Assembly: GCA_015075175.1 (NCBI GenBank) | Contig: JABTUV010000001.1 | Span: 682,001-746,000, forward strand | Length of the DNA stretch: 64,000 nt | Direction: 5' to 3' | Origin: a bacterium | GTDB lineage: Bacteria; Hinthialibacterota; Hinthialibacteria; H5-UNCL2 | Shown: piece by piece, positions 1 to 8,072 of the stretch | Position numbering within the stretch: position 1 is the first letter of the stretch | How the letters are laid out: the number at the start of each line of letters is the position of its first letter | Notes under the pieces: model-generated | What the model saw: the letters and a program-made list of their open reading frames with translations, nothing else | Database searches by the model: none | What the model was told of the DNA's origin: nothing | Made by a program: the position numbers and the translations under genes

Positions 1-6
1 CTTGCC

Positions 7-306
7 ATGCGGGCGCAGTGGGCGCAGGAGCAACCCTCACTCGGTGCCGAACTGAAGGCAATGGGACGGGAGGCGATCAAGGACATTCGCGGGACGGTCC
101 ACGAGACATTCTTCGGCAAGCCAGAGCACGCGAGTGAACTCGGCACGCCGCTGAATCCCACGCCCCAAATGACCACGCAAGATTTGGGCACGGTTTACGG
201 TTCTTACGAATCCATGCTCGATGCCTACGCGGCGCGTGGGCAGGAGCACAACACAAAGGAGATGGAACGTAAGCGTCTGATGACGACCGCAGGAATCAGA
301 GCTTGA
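7..306 (+). CDS. Hypothetical protein of the integrated element, 3' end altered by IS66
   Basis: I do not recognise this family. As it stands the frame encodes 99 residues, but the last eleven codons come from the left end of the IS66 insertion. Removing the IS with one copy of its 8-bp duplication gives an 88-residue protein ending KEMER and a TGA at 2941-2943. That TGA overlaps the ATG of the next small gene (ATGA), so the two were translationally coupled. The product is soluble and charged, with no signal peptide or membrane segment. The frame is open to the left window edge (Leu-Ala before the ATG), so the true start may lie upstream. Its place next to the HTH and recombinase genes suggests element cargo. 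Confidence 0.6.
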   Translation: MRAQWAQEQPSLGAELKAMGREAIKDIRGTVHETFFGKPEHASELGTPLNPTPQMTTQDLGTVYGSYESMLDAYAARGQEHNTKEMERKRLMTTAGIRA

Positions 307-1904
307 GGTTCCAGGGAAGGGGTTCCCCGATACGGCTGGCCGGGTGCTCGGCGATGCGGGCGATGAGGGTACGAAGATAGGCTTCGGGGTCGAGACCGTT
401 GAGCTTGGCGGTTTGGATGATCGTGTACATGATAGCAGCGCGCTCACCCCCGCTGTCGGCACCAGCAAACATCCAGTTCTTCCGACCCACTGCCAGAGGC
501 CGCATGGCACGTTCGGCAGCGTTGTTGCAGATGTCGAGGGCGGCATCGGTCGTGTAGCGCGTCAGGCATCCAGCGTGACAGGGGTAGCGTAGCGCTTCCG
601 CCAGCGAACTTTGCGGCTGACCGTGTTCGGTATTTCCTCAAACCGGTCTTCATCTGTGCCAGCAAGGGGACAGAACGCTCAGCGCGGGCGGCCTGACGCT
701 CCTGTGGACAACGGCCAAGGATTTCCTCTTCGATGGCAAATAGCTCGCCGATGCGCTCCAGCAGTTCCCGCGCCGCTGGCGAGCTGGTGGCGTGATGAAC
801 GTCGTAGAGCTTGCGGCGCGCATGTGCCCAGCACGCTACCTCGACCAGCCGCACATCGCCGGTCAAAGGATCGGGATGATAGAGGCTCTTGAAGCCACTA
901 TAGGCATCGGCGTGCAGGAATCCACGGCAGTCGGCAAGCAACGCCTCGGCATGCTCGGATTTGCGGTCTGCGGAGTAGCGGTAAAACATGGCCGGCGGAC
1001 TGCCAGATCCCCAGGGTCGCTCATCTCGCACTGCGACCCATAATCGGCCTGTCTTGGTTTTTCCCCGGCCGGGGTCAAGCACCGGCACTGGCGTGTCATC
1101 CGCATGCAGTGCTGGCCCTTCCCTGACATGGCGGGCAATGGCGTCGGCGATGGGAGAGAGATGGAAGGCCATCCGTCCCACCCAGTCAGCCAGGGTTGAG
1201 CGGTCCAGTTCGACGCCCACTCTGGCAAATATCTCCGATTGGCGATGCAGCGGCAGGTGGTCGCAGTATTTTGAGACAAGAACATGCGCCAGCAAAGCCG
1301 GGCCAGGCCGACCGCGCTCAATCGGCAACGCCGGCATCGGCGGCTGCACAATGGTCTGGCAGTTCCGGCAGCTTACCTTGGGCCGGCAGTGAACTACTGC
1401 CTTAAAGTGCGATGGCACGTATTCGAGCACTTCGCGCTCATCGGTGCCGATCAGCGTCATATCCGTGCCCCCGCAGGCTGGGCAGACGCAGGAAGCTTCA
1501 TGCTCCACCCGCTCGCGTGGCAGATGGTCAGGCAGCGGCCGACGGGCTGGCCAGGACCGTTCCTTCCTCGGCGCGGATGAAACGGCAGGCTTGGCTGCTT
1601 CAGTGCGCTCGCTGCTTTCCGCCTGGCCTTCCTCCAGGTTGCCAATCAGCAGTTCCAACTGCTCGATGTCCTGGTCGAGCTTTTCAGAAGAGCGTCCGAA
1701 GCGGGCACGCCGCAGCAGGGCAAGCTGGGCTTTCAGTTTTTCGATATGGAGGGTCTTGGCGTACAGCTCGGCATCGCGCGCTTGCAGTTCGCTTTTGAGT
1801 GAGCCATGTTCATTTTGCAGCGCCTGATAGTGCTGCTGAAGCGACGCGGCGAAGGCCCGCAAAGCGGCAACATCTGTAGGGAGAGGAGCAGACGAAAGTG
1901 ACAT
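296..1904 (-). pseudogene. tnpC: IS66 transposase TnpC, frameshifted
   Basis: This is the DDE transposase of IS66. The intact part has an N-terminal leucine-rich coiled segment and a zinc-binding motif (CPACGG). A catalytic-core start follows (LHADDTPVPVL), then the IS66 helix-rich insertion. The last ~100 residues, including RAMRPLAVGRKNW and the C-terminal IS66_C region, lie in another frame. Comparison with the family consensus places two one-base deletions around 600-650: a lost T before the GG of a Trp codon, and a lost A in an Arg-Lys-Ser-Ser run. Restoring both gives 536 residues, the usual TnpC size. I chose the ATG at 1904; a GTG at 1919 is also possible. Confidence 0.9.
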
Positions 1905-1967
1905 GAGTTTGTGTAGCACAAAACGAGGTGAAACACCAGCATTTCGTGCAGTATTGCTGCACTTTTT

Positions 1968-2321
1968 TCACGCCAGCGCCGGGCGATATTCTAACTCGAC
2001 CGACACCGTTCGTCGCCAGTCGATTCCCTCGATCAGCAGAGACAGTTGGCCTGTCGTCAATCGCATTCGCTCATTGATGACCGGCGGCCAGACGAACCGC
2101 CCTCGCTCAAGCCGCTCGGCAAACAGGCACAGCCCCGATCCGTCCCAGTAGAGGACCTTCACATAATCACCACGCTTGCCCCGGAACACAAACAGATGTC
2201 CTGAGAATGGATCGGCACGCAGCACATCCGCGACCTGTGCGGCCAATCCGTTGAAGCCTTTACGCAGGTCGATGGGGCGGCAGGCCAGCCACACTTGTGT
2301 ACCCGATGGTACCTGCATCAT
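1968..2321 (-). CDS. tnpB: IS66 accessory protein TnpB
   Basis: At 117 residues this is a full-length TnpB (IS66 Orf2). It shows the family landmarks DLRKGFNGLAAQV, HLFVFRGKRGD and KVLYWDGSGLCLF. TnpB is required for transposition of IS66 elements, but its biochemical role is unresolved. Its start overlaps the tnpA stop (ATGA at 2318-2321), implying translational coupling. tnpC follows about 60 bases downstream on the same strand. No frame damage is seen here, unlike tnpC. Confidence 0.95.
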   Translation of the reverse strand: MMQVPSGTQVWLACRPIDLRKGFNGLAAQVADVLRADPFSGHLFVFRGKRGDYVKVLYWDGSGLCLFAERLERGRFVWPPVINERMRLTTGQLSLLIEGIDWRRTVSVELEYRPALA

Positions 2322-2821
2322 GCCAATTGACCGGCCACGCCCAGCACTAGCCGTAACGTCACCTCCTCAATGGCGGCTGGGACGCGCAACTTGACCCGAT
2401 TGGGCAGTTCAATGTCGATGATTCCCGCCGCACCGCTGCTGCCAGTCTCCGCCGCCGATGGTTCCTTGCAACGAACCGCCTGTGGCGACGGTACAGGGGA
2501 GCTGTTATCCACCCGTGCCGGACGCACGCCGGACCCGGGTTCAAGCACGCCAATTCGAATGAGGCCCTGGCTTGCTGATGCGGTTGCTTTGGATGCCGGC
2601 TGGCTGGGACCGAGTGTGCCTTCCCTGTACCGCTTGCGCCAGGTGAATACCATGTTCGCGTTCACATTATGCCGCCGGGCCACGATAGAAACGGATGCTC
2701 CGGGTACGAACGTTTCTTCCACGATCCGGCGCTTCAGATCAAGGCTGTACTGCCGATGAGTTTCTCTTGCGGCTACCTGCTTGCCTGTTCCATCTGCCGA
2801 GCTGCTAGTCGTTCCGGTCAT
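2318..2821 (-). CDS. tnpA: IS66 accessory protein TnpA
   Basis: This 167-residue protein has the IS66 TnpA/IS3 OrfA-like helix-turn-helix near residues 20-70. The motif reads YSLDLKRRIVEE, then SVSIVARRHNVNANMVFTW and RKRYREG. The C-terminal half is the variable linker plus the conserved ending seen in TnpA proteins (IDIELPNRVKLRVP). It probably binds the IS ends. It is the first gene of the tnpA-tnpB-tnpC operon, about 110 bases inside the right terminus at 2930, and that leader presumably holds the promoter. Confidence 0.92.
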   Translation of the reverse strand: MTGTTSSSADGTGKQVAARETHRQYSLDLKRRIVEETFVPGASVSIVARRHNVNANMVFTWRKRYREGTLGPSQPASKATASASQGLIRIGVLEPGSGVRPARVDNSSPVPSPQAVRCKEPSAAETGSSGAAGIIDIELPNRVKLRVPAAIEEVTLRLVLGVAGQLA

Positions 2822-3150
2822 GCGTGAAGATGTCCATCTTGGTTAACGTGGACACGTTCGCCGTGTCCCTCAAGCGACTGTTTACCACAACATCCTCCCC
2901 GTCACTAGGCGGGCGAGACCGAACGCTTACGATGGAACGATGAACGCGATTCAAGACTCGATCAACCAGGCGCAATGGGTCCTCGGCTGCATGATGGGTG
3001 TGGCGATGCTCATCCTCGTCCTGGCCGTGAAGGCGTCCAAGGCGCTCGGCCGCTCGCTGCGTGACGAATACAGGGAGGCCGGCGGGGGCGTGCCCCCTGT
3101 AAACTTTACCAGTGGGAATGTTAGGATCTCCGGTCAACAGGAGGTCCAAG

Positions 3151-3420
3151 ATGAAGAGGAGTCGGTACAACGAGGAGCAGATCATCCGGATTCTGCGGGA
3201 GGCGGAGGCCAACGGTCGTTCGGTGGCGGAGGTGTGCCGCAAGCAGGGCATTAGCGAGCAGACCTTCTACCGCTGGCGTCGGAAGTTCGGGGAAATGAGC
3301 GTTCCGGAGGCTCGTCGGCTGCGGGAACTGGAGCGGGAAAACAGTCAGTTGAAGCGGATGGTGGCGGAGCGGGACCTGGAGATCGAAACGATCAAGGGGC
3401 TGTTAAGAAAAAAGTGGTAA
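3151..3420 (+). CDS. IS3-family transposase OrfA
   Basis: The 89-residue OrfA has an N-terminal HTH_Tnp_1 domain ([14 protein letters not shown], then [19 protein letters not shown]) and a C-terminal leucine-zipper stretch. The zipper, [20 protein letters not shown], serves multimerisation. The start at 3151 is chosen because AGGAGG lies just upstream. The heptamer A_AAA_AAG occupies 3408-3414 in frame, so a -1 slip would fuse OrfA to OrfB and make the active OrfAB transposase, as established for IS3 elements. Confidence 0.95.
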   Translation: MKRSRYNEEQIIRILREAEANGRSVAEVCRKQGISEQTFYRWRRKFGEMSVPEARRLRELERENSQLKRMVAERDLEIETIKGLLRKKW

Positions 3421-4472
3421 CGGCGCAACAGCGTCGCGAGAGCGTGGACTTCGCCAAGCGACGCGGCCTCTCGGAACGACGCGGTTGCGCCTTGCTTGAG
3501 ATCAGCCGTCCCGGTTACCACTACCAGCCGCAGCGCGACGATACGGCCCTGGCCAGGCGCTTGGGCGAGATCGCCCGGGAGCGCAAGTGGGCCGGTTATC
3601 GCACCGCCTGGGGAGTGCTGAGGCTGGAAGGGGAAGTCATCAACCCCAAACGGGTGCACCGGGTGTGGCGCCAGGAAGGCTTGTCCCAACCCAGGCGCAG
3701 GAAGCGCCGGCGACGTGGGGAGAGGAGTCCAACCCCCTTGCGGGCCGAGTATCCGGACCACGTCTGGACCTACGACTTCATGGAGGATGCCACCGCGGAA
3801 GGCCGCAAACTGCGGGTGTTGACGCTGGTGGATGAGTACACCCGCGAATGCCCGGTGATCGAAGTGGATCGCAGGATGAAGGCCAAGGATGTGATCCGGG
3901 TGCTGGAGAGGGTGATGAGTGGGGGGAGACGCCCCAAGTACCTGCGCAGCGACAACGGCCCGGAGTTCATCGCCAAGGCGCTCTCGACCTGGCTGTCGAA
4001 GCGGGGCGTAGAGACACACCACATCGATCCGGGCAGTCCGTGGCAGAATCCCTTCGGGGAGAGCTTCAACGGGCGGCTGCGGGACGAGTGCTTGAACCTG
4101 GAACTGTTCCAGAATCTCTTGGAGGCGAAGGTGGTCGTCGAGGAGTGGCGCAAAGACTACAACCTGGCCCGGCCGCACAGCAGCCTGGGTTACCGCACCC
4201 CCGCGCAGTTCCGTGCCGCCTGGCTGAAGGATGCGGGGGCTCTGCCCCCGAACCCCCGGAGTTTATCGCTTTCCGGCCTCCCGGAGAGGGCCAACAAACG
4301 AAAGGCAGGGATGGACGTCTCCCTGCCCCTCTCCGTACAGGCACCGGCCACGGCGCTCGGGTCGCTCTCCAGCGGAGCCCTATCCTCCGGGCCGGCAAGA
4401 GAACTCTATCACGCGGGAGATGAGGTCGACAACTCCGCCCTGGTGGCGGGCATCATAACCCCGGAGGACTAA
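3414..4472 (+). CDS. IS3-family transposase OrfB (integrase core)
   Basis: This is the DDE catalytic half of the transposase, reached by -1 frameshifting from OrfA (formal GTG at 3414). An HTH_21-like region ([18 protein letters not shown]) precedes the rve core. The core shows the first Asp in WTYDFMED, the second in LRSDNGPEF and the Glu in [12 protein letters not shown]. The family ending [15 protein letters not shown] is present. The protein continues about 80 residues past the usual C-terminus into a proline/serine-rich tail that reaches almost to the right end of the IS. All catalytic residues are present, so this copy may be active. Confidence 0.95.
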   Translation: MVTAQQRRESVDFAKRRGLSERRGCALLEISRPGYHYQPQRDDTALARRLGEIARERKWAGYRTAWGVLRLEGEVINPKRVHRVWRQEGLSQPRRRKRRRRGERSPTPLRAEYPDHVWTYDFMEDATAEGRKLRVLTLVDEYTRECPVIEVDRRMKAKDVIRVLERVMSGGRRPKYLRSDNGPEFIAKALSTWLSKRGVETHHIDPGSPWQNPFGESFNGRLRDECLNLELFQNLLEAKVVVEEWRKDYNLARPHSSLGYRTPAQFRAAWLKDAGALPPNPRSLSLSGLPERANKRKAGMDVSLPLSVQAPATALGSLSSGALSSGPARELYHAGDEVDNSALVAGIITPED

Positions 4473-4615
4473 CATTCCCCGTGGTAAACAAAATGGGGGC
4501 TGGACAGCGGCAACAAGCAGTTGGCGAAGAACATTGCTACGAAGGGGATGGCTGCCATCCTCAAGAAGATCATCAGGGGTCGTTTCAGGTAACCACAAAG
4601 CAAAGGAGGTGTTCG

Positions 4616-5008
4616 ATGAACACACTGGTCAGGTTTCGTTGCCCCAACTGCGATGCCGGGCTGAGCGCGAAAGCAGACAGGGTCGGCCGCAGCTACGGCT
4701 GCCCCAACTGCTCCATCCCGGTCACGGTGCCCAGCACGCAGGCGCTCGTGCCGGTCAAGCGGCAGGTCATCATTCCCGAAATCGTCGAGGACGACGAACA
4801 CCCGCGCGTGCCGGCGCGGCGCAGGAAGCGCCGGATGGTTGATGACTCGAAGCCGGTGAAGATGCGGCTGGGCAACCTCGCCGAGATGAATGTCGAGGTG
4901 GACAAGCCGACGCGCAACGCGATGGCAACTACCTGGCTTGGCGGTTTGCTCGTCGCGCTCGGTGCCATCGTCTTCTGCATGTTCGGCGGAAAGTCCAAAT
5001 CCGCGTAA
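4616..5008 (+). CDS. Zinc-ribbon protein with C-terminal membrane anchor
   Basis: The 130-residue product starts with a CxxC...CxxC zinc ribbon (FRCPNCDAGL near residues 8-17, YGCPNCSIPV near 33-42). This layout is very common in planctomycete proteins. A basic linker follows (RRRKRR), then one C-terminal hydrophobic segment (ATTWLGGLLVALGAIVFCMF). The likely topology is a cytoplasmic ribbon with a tail anchor. The start is firm, with AAAGGAGGT six bases upstream of the ATG. It follows the interrupted 75-codon gene by 23 bases and is probably in its operon. The function is unknown. Confidence 0.85.
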   Translation: MNTLVRFRCPNCDAGLSAKADRVGRSYGCPNCSIPVTVPSTQALVPVKRQVIIPEIVEDDEHPRVPARRRKRRMVDDSKPVKMRLGNLAEMNVEVDKPTRNAMATTWLGGLLVALGAIVFCMFGGKSKSA

Positions 5009-5032
5009 GCGGTTTCAACACTGGTCAGGGAA

Positions 5033-5052
5033 AGCGGGGCGTCCGCCCCGCT
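5033..5052 (+). other. Intergenic hairpin AGCGGGGC/GCCCCGCT
   Basis: An 8-bp perfect stem with a four-base loop sits between the zinc-ribbon gene and the next small membrane gene. There is no T-run after it, so it may be a processing or stability element instead of a terminator. The next intergenic gap carries a nearly identical stem followed by T residues. Confidence 0.5.
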
Positions 5053-5076
5053 CCCCATAACCCGGAGGATTATCCC

Positions 5077-5298
5077 ATGTTTCTGATGTTTCTGACGTTC
5101 GTGGTTGTGATGAGCGGGCTTGGTGTCTTGCTCTGGTTCGGCTTCCATCGCATCGCGATGCACCTGCGGGGCAACCCGGAGGCGACACGCGCCGTGGTCG
5201 AGCATGTGCTCATCCCGCTGTTCGGCCGCAAGGAAGCCACAGAGTTCGAGACCGGGCCGGATGGCAAAGTCCGGTCATTCGACGCGGACGAGTCGTAA
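5077..5298 (+). CDS. Small membrane protein, 73 residues
   Basis: The protein begins with one strong hydrophobic helix (MFLMFLTFVVVMSGLGVLLW). An amphipathic part (FGFHRIAMHLRGNPEATRAV) and an acidic tail follow. The family is not recognised. The start is supported by GGAGGA eight bases upstream. It lies in the small-gene array of the integrated element, between two GC-rich hairpins. A single-span protein of this size could be a holin-like, exclusion or accessory protein; nothing in the sequence decides between these. Confidence 0.7.
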   Translation: MFLMFLTFVVVMSGLGVLLWFGFHRIAMHLRGNPEATRAVVEHVLIPLFGRKEATEFETGPDGKVRSFDADES

Positions 5299-5329
5299 GC
5301 GCGCAGTGGGAGAGTCAGCAATCGGATGG

Positions 5330-5354
5330 GCGGGGCTTGCCCCGCTCTTTTTTT
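5330..5354 (+). terminator. Probable intrinsic terminator after the small membrane gene
   Basis: A 7-bp GCGGGGC/GCCCCGC stem is followed directly by TCTTTTTTT. It lies 30 bases after the stop at 5298 and 17 bases before the HTH gene. It would separate the cargo genes from the HTH/recombinase unit. Confidence 0.7.
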
Positions 5355-5371
5355 GCCCGGAGCGAAACGCC

Positions 5372-5635
5372 ATGACCCTGGAAGAACGGCTGGAGCGGAT
5401 CGAGGCCATGCTTGCCGCGCTGGTGGAACGCCAGCAGGCGAGGGAATGGTACTCCGTCGAGCAGTTCGCCCGGCTGGTCGGGCGCTCCGAGTTCACCGTG
5501 CGCGAGTGGGCGAGGAAGGGCCGCATCCTGGCGGCCAAGAAGGGCAGCGGGCGCGGCAAGTTTTTGGGCTGGTCAATTTCGCACGACGAGTTGCTTCGGT
5601 TCCAGCGAGAGGGCCTGCGGCCCTCGGCGGAATGA
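5372..5635 (+). CDS. Excisionase-like helix-turn-helix protein
   Basis: The 87-residue protein has a short N-terminal coiled coil (LEERLERIEAMLAALVERQ), then a MerR/excisionase-type winged helix. The helix motif reads WYSVEQFARLVGRSEFTVREW, split across residues 26-46, and the wing is RGKFLGWSISHDEL. Such proteins bind DNA at attachment sites or promoters. Next to a serine recombinase this is the best candidate for a recombination directionality factor or regulator of the element. The ATG at 5372 directly follows a terminator-like hairpin, so it probably has its own promoter. Confidence 0.75.
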   Translation: MTLEERLERIEAMLAALVERQQAREWYSVEQFARLVGRSEFTVREWARKGRILAAKKGSGRGKFLGWSISHDELLRFQREGLRPSAE

Positions 5636-5676
5636 TCCTTCTTCAATCCCTTTCCTTGAGGTGATGGTTTCCAGTC

Positions 5677-5898
5677 ATGGCCCGGCGGAATCGACAATCC
5701 GATTGCCAGCCCCGAGAGGATGCGACGAGCATCGTCCCGGCCGGGTCGCCGGACTGGATCACGCCGGAACTGGTCGAGGCGACCATTCGCACCTGGCAGC
5801 CGTACTACGAAGCTATCCTCACGCCAGAAGATGCCGTTACAATGATTATGGGTGTGGGTCGGTTGTTCGAGGTGCTGTCGTCGAGGTCTCCGCCATGA
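5677..5898 (+). CDS. Small conserved-looking protein coupled to the recombinase
   Basis: The 73-residue product has a central motif DWITPELVEATIRTWQPYYE and LTPEDAVTMIMGVGRLFEVL, consistent with a small helical domain. I cannot assign a function. Its TGA overlaps the recombinase ATG (ATGA at 5895-5898), which implies translational coupling and suggests a role in recombination or its control. It follows the HTH gene by 41 bases, so HTH, this protein and the recombinase probably form one operon. Confidence 0.7.
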   Translation: MARRNRQSDCQPREDATSIVPAGSPDWITPELVEATIRTWQPYYEAILTPEDAVTMIMGVGRLFEVLSSRSPP

Positions 5899-7331
5899 AA
5901 CAGTTCGCCGCATTGGCTCGGGTTTCCAGCCGGGAACAGGAACGCGAGGGCTTCAGCCTGGAAGTGCAGGAGGAAGCCCTCAAGCGTTATGCGGCCCAGG
6001 CCGGGGGCGAGATCGTCAAGTTCTTCAAGATCGCGGAAACCGCCAGCAAGCGGGACGAGCAACCGCAAGACCTTCCGCGAGTTGATCGCCTACGCCAAGA
6101 AGAACGCCTTCGCCCTCGATGGCCTGCTCTTCTACAAGGTGGACCGGGCGCCCCGGAACCTGTTCGATTACGTCGAGCTGGAACGGCTCGAATCGGAATA
6201 CGACCTGCCGTTCATCTCCATCTCGCAGCCGACCGAGAACACGCCCGCCGGTCGGATGATGCGCAGGACGCTCGCCAACATGGCGAGCTTCTACACGGAG
6301 CAAATGTCGGTCGATGTCCGCGAGGGGATTGCCCGCCGCGTGAAGGAAGGCTGGTTCTGCGGCCCGGCTCCCTACGGCTATCGCAATGTCCGCAAGGATG
6401 GCCGTGGCGTCATCGAAACCGATCCCCAGGAATCGGCCAACGTCAAGCGGATGTTCCATCTCTACGCCTACGAAAACCTGACGCTCGATGGCGTGGTCGA
6501 AAAGATCAACTCCGAAGGCCGGGTGTACCGCCCGTCGCAACCGAAGTTTCCCCGCACTTCGATCCACACAATGCTGAAGGACCGGGCCTATATCGGCGAA
6601 GTCCATCACAAGGGGCAGTGGTATCCCGGCAAGCATGAGCCGCTGATCGACCGGGCGACCTGGAACCGCGTGCAGGCGCTCCTCGGCGGTCACGTTCACC
6701 ATGCCACCACGCTGACCTACGCGGGCCAGTTCATGACCTGCGGTCACTGCGGCCATCCGGTCACCGGTGAGCTGGTCAGGAAGAAGCGGAAGGATGGCGG
6801 CGTCAACGAACACGTCTACTACCGCTGTGCCCGCTATGCCAAGGGCGACCACCCCCGCATCCGGGTGAAGGGAGCCGACATCGAAGCCCAGGTGCTGGCG
6901 ATCTTCGACAAGATGAAGGTCGAGGATGAATCCGTCCGCGACTGGTTCCGCATGGTGCTGGCTTCGCAGACCCGCGACGCCCAAGCCGATTCGCGTGCTC
7001 AACGGGCCGAACTGACCCGGCAGGAGACGCTCATCATCCAGCAGCAGGATCGGTTGCTCAACATGCGGCTGGCCGACGACATTGACCAGGAAGCCTTTGC
7101 CAGGAAGCACACGGAGCTACGCGACCGGCTGGCCTCGATCAAGCTGCAACTCGACGTGCTGGACCGCTCCCACGACGAAACGACCGAGTTGGCGGCAAAA
7201 GTGTTTGAACTCTCGCAAACCCTGAAGGAGCAGTGGCTTACTGCCGATTACGCCACGAAGCGGCGTTTGCTCGAAATCGTGTGTTTGAACTGCCGCCTCG
7301 ACGGCGTAACCCTTTGCCCAGAAATGAGGAA

Positions 7332-7357
7332 GCCCTTCGACGTTCTAGTCGAAGGGC
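7332..7357. repeat. Perfect 10-bp inverted repeat at the element/tRNA boundary
   Basis: GCCCTTCGAC and GTCGAAGGGC are separated by six bases (GTTCTA). The repeat lies 16 bases beyond the 3' end of tRNA-Ser, inside the 3' part of the recombinase frame. It could be a terminator for the minus-strand tRNA, although no clear T-run follows, or part of an attachment or recombinase-binding site. Confidence 0.55.
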
Positions 7358-7373
7358 GGTTTCTAAAAACAAG

Positions 7374-7460
7374 CGGAGGGTCAGGGATTCGAACCCCGGA
7401 AGCCCTCACGGGCTTAGACGCTTTCGAGGCGCCCGCCTTCGACCACTCGGCCAACCCTCC
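7374..7460 (-). tRNA. tRNA-Ser(CGA)
   Basis: The sequence folds as a class II tRNA. The acceptor GGAGGGT pairs with ACCCTCC, with discriminator G. The anticodon stem GGCGC/GCGTC holds loop CTCGAAA with anticodon CGA, reading UCG. There is a long variable arm (CCCG/GGGC type) and a T arm with GTTCGAATC. CCA is not encoded. It lies 39 bases downstream of tadA on the same strand. Its 3' end faces the integrated element, so it is the probable integration target. Confidence 0.95.
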
Positions 7461-7499
7461 GCAAAGAAGAACCTGTCAATGACAAGAACGCGCCGCGGC

Positions 7500-7967
7500 T
7501 TACTCCGGGCGGCGTCGTTCCTGAAAAAAATTACGCAAAAGTTCCGCGCTCTCCTCGGCCAGAATGCCGCCTTCGACCGCAACGCGGTGGTTGAGGCGGG
7601 GGTCGTCCGCGATGCGGAAGAGCGTTTCAACCGCGCCGGCTTTGGGATCGCGCGCGGCGAAAAAGCAGCGGGCGACGCGGGCGAGGACCATGGCGCCCGC
7701 GCACATGGCGCAAGGCTCCAGGGTAACGTAGAGATCACAGCCGTCCAGCCGCCAGCTGCCCAGCGTGGCCGCCGCCTCGCGCAGAGCGACAATCTCCGCG
7801 TGCGCCGTCGGGTCCTGGGTCGCCTCGCGCCGGTTGCGGCCTCGTCCGACGATCGCTTCGCCGCGCACGATCACGCATCCCACCGGCACTTCGCCCTCGT
7901 CCGCGGCCCGTTCGGCCAGTCCCAAGGCCTCCCGCATCCACCGCTGGGGCATTCCCGCCTCCCCCAT
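7500..7967 (-). CDS. tadA: tRNA(adenine34) deaminase TadA
   Basis: TadA deaminates A34 to inosine in tRNA-Arg(ACG). The zinc/catalytic motif TAHAEIVAL supplies the His and the proton-shuttling Glu, and PCAMCAGAMVLARV supplies the two Cys ligands. The fold start VPVGCVIV and the C-terminal helix region (LNHRVAVEGGILAEES) are typical. From the ATG at 7967 the protein is 155 residues, the normal length; the ATG at 7952 is an alternative start. The open frame extends further upstream into non-homologous sequence, which I exclude. The neighbouring minus-strand tRNA-Ser is probably co-transcribed. Confidence 0.95.
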   Translation of the reverse strand: MGEAGMPQRWMREALGLAERAADEGEVPVGCVIVRGEAIVGRGRNRREATQDPTAHAEIVALREAAATLGSWRLDGCDLYVTLEPCAMCAGAMVLARVARCFFAARDPKAGAVETLFRIADDPRLNHRVAVEGGILAEESAELLRNFFQERRRPE

Positions 7968-8072
7968 GAGCGGCGCACTATAACAAACCCCCTCCCCCAA
8001 GGCAACCCCGATGCGGACCCCGAATCCGACCGCTGTGGCGCACATGCGTTCGCTTACACTTGGTGGTGTATC

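Larger units (their letters stand above)
269..2930 (-). mobile_element. IS66-family insertion sequence with intact ends
   Basis: Both termini start GTAAGCGT when read inward, as is typical of IS66 ends. The element is flanked by perfect 8-bp direct repeats GATGGAAC at 261-268 and 2931-2938, the target-duplication length known for this family. Inside are tnpA, tnpB and tnpC on the minus strand in the canonical order. It interrupts the junction of two overlapping small genes. The 2662-bp length is normal for IS66. Two one-base losses in tnpC mean this copy is probably not autonomous as sequenced. Confidence 0.95.
3086..4506 (+). mobile_element. IS3-family (IS407-like) insertion sequence, copy 1
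   Basis: Ends were set by comparison with a second copy at 8073-9443 and confirmed by 4-bp duplications. GCGG lies at 3082-3085 and 4507-4510. The inverted repeats share GCCCCC and, further in, TTTACCA plus GGGAATGTTAG. The 1421-bp element encodes OrfA and OrfB in overlapping frames with a canonical A_AAA_AAG slippery heptamer. Four-base duplications are known for the IS407 group. Excision restores the interrupted 75-codon host gene exactly, which verifies both boundaries. Confidence 0.95.
2940..4592 (+). pseudogene. 75-codon membrane protein gene split by the IS3 insertion
   Basis: The gene starts at the ATG at 2940, overlapping the stop of the preceding gene. It runs 48 codons to 3085, where the IS3 element begins. 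The rest lies at 4511-4592, ending FR-TAA. Joining 3085 to 4511 (one GCGG duplication kept) restores a single 75-residue frame. The protein has one hydrophobic segment (about residues 15-32, MMGVAMLILVLAVKA) and a basic C-terminus (LKKIIRGRFR). The topology suggests a small inner-membrane protein with a cytoplasmic basic tail. The family is not recognised. It belongs to the small-gene operon of the integrated element. Confidence 0.85.
5895..7482 (+). pseudogene. Large serine recombinase, frameshifted near 6058
   Basis: This is a resolvase/invertase-type integrase that would catalyse insertion and excision of the element. The first 54 codons carry the catalytic Ser motif (ALARVSSREQEREGFSLE). 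The remaining ~470 codons lie in another frame because of about four extra bases (AACC) near 6058. The rest has the catalytic arginine helix region (KVDRAPRNLFDYVELER), the recombinase DNA-binding domain and a zinc ribbon (MTCGHCGHPV...YYRC). A coiled coil follows (near 7000-7200). Without the insertion the frame is about 528 codons, normal for the family. The frame runs antisense through the whole tRNA-Ser gene before its TGA. Confidence 0.88.
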
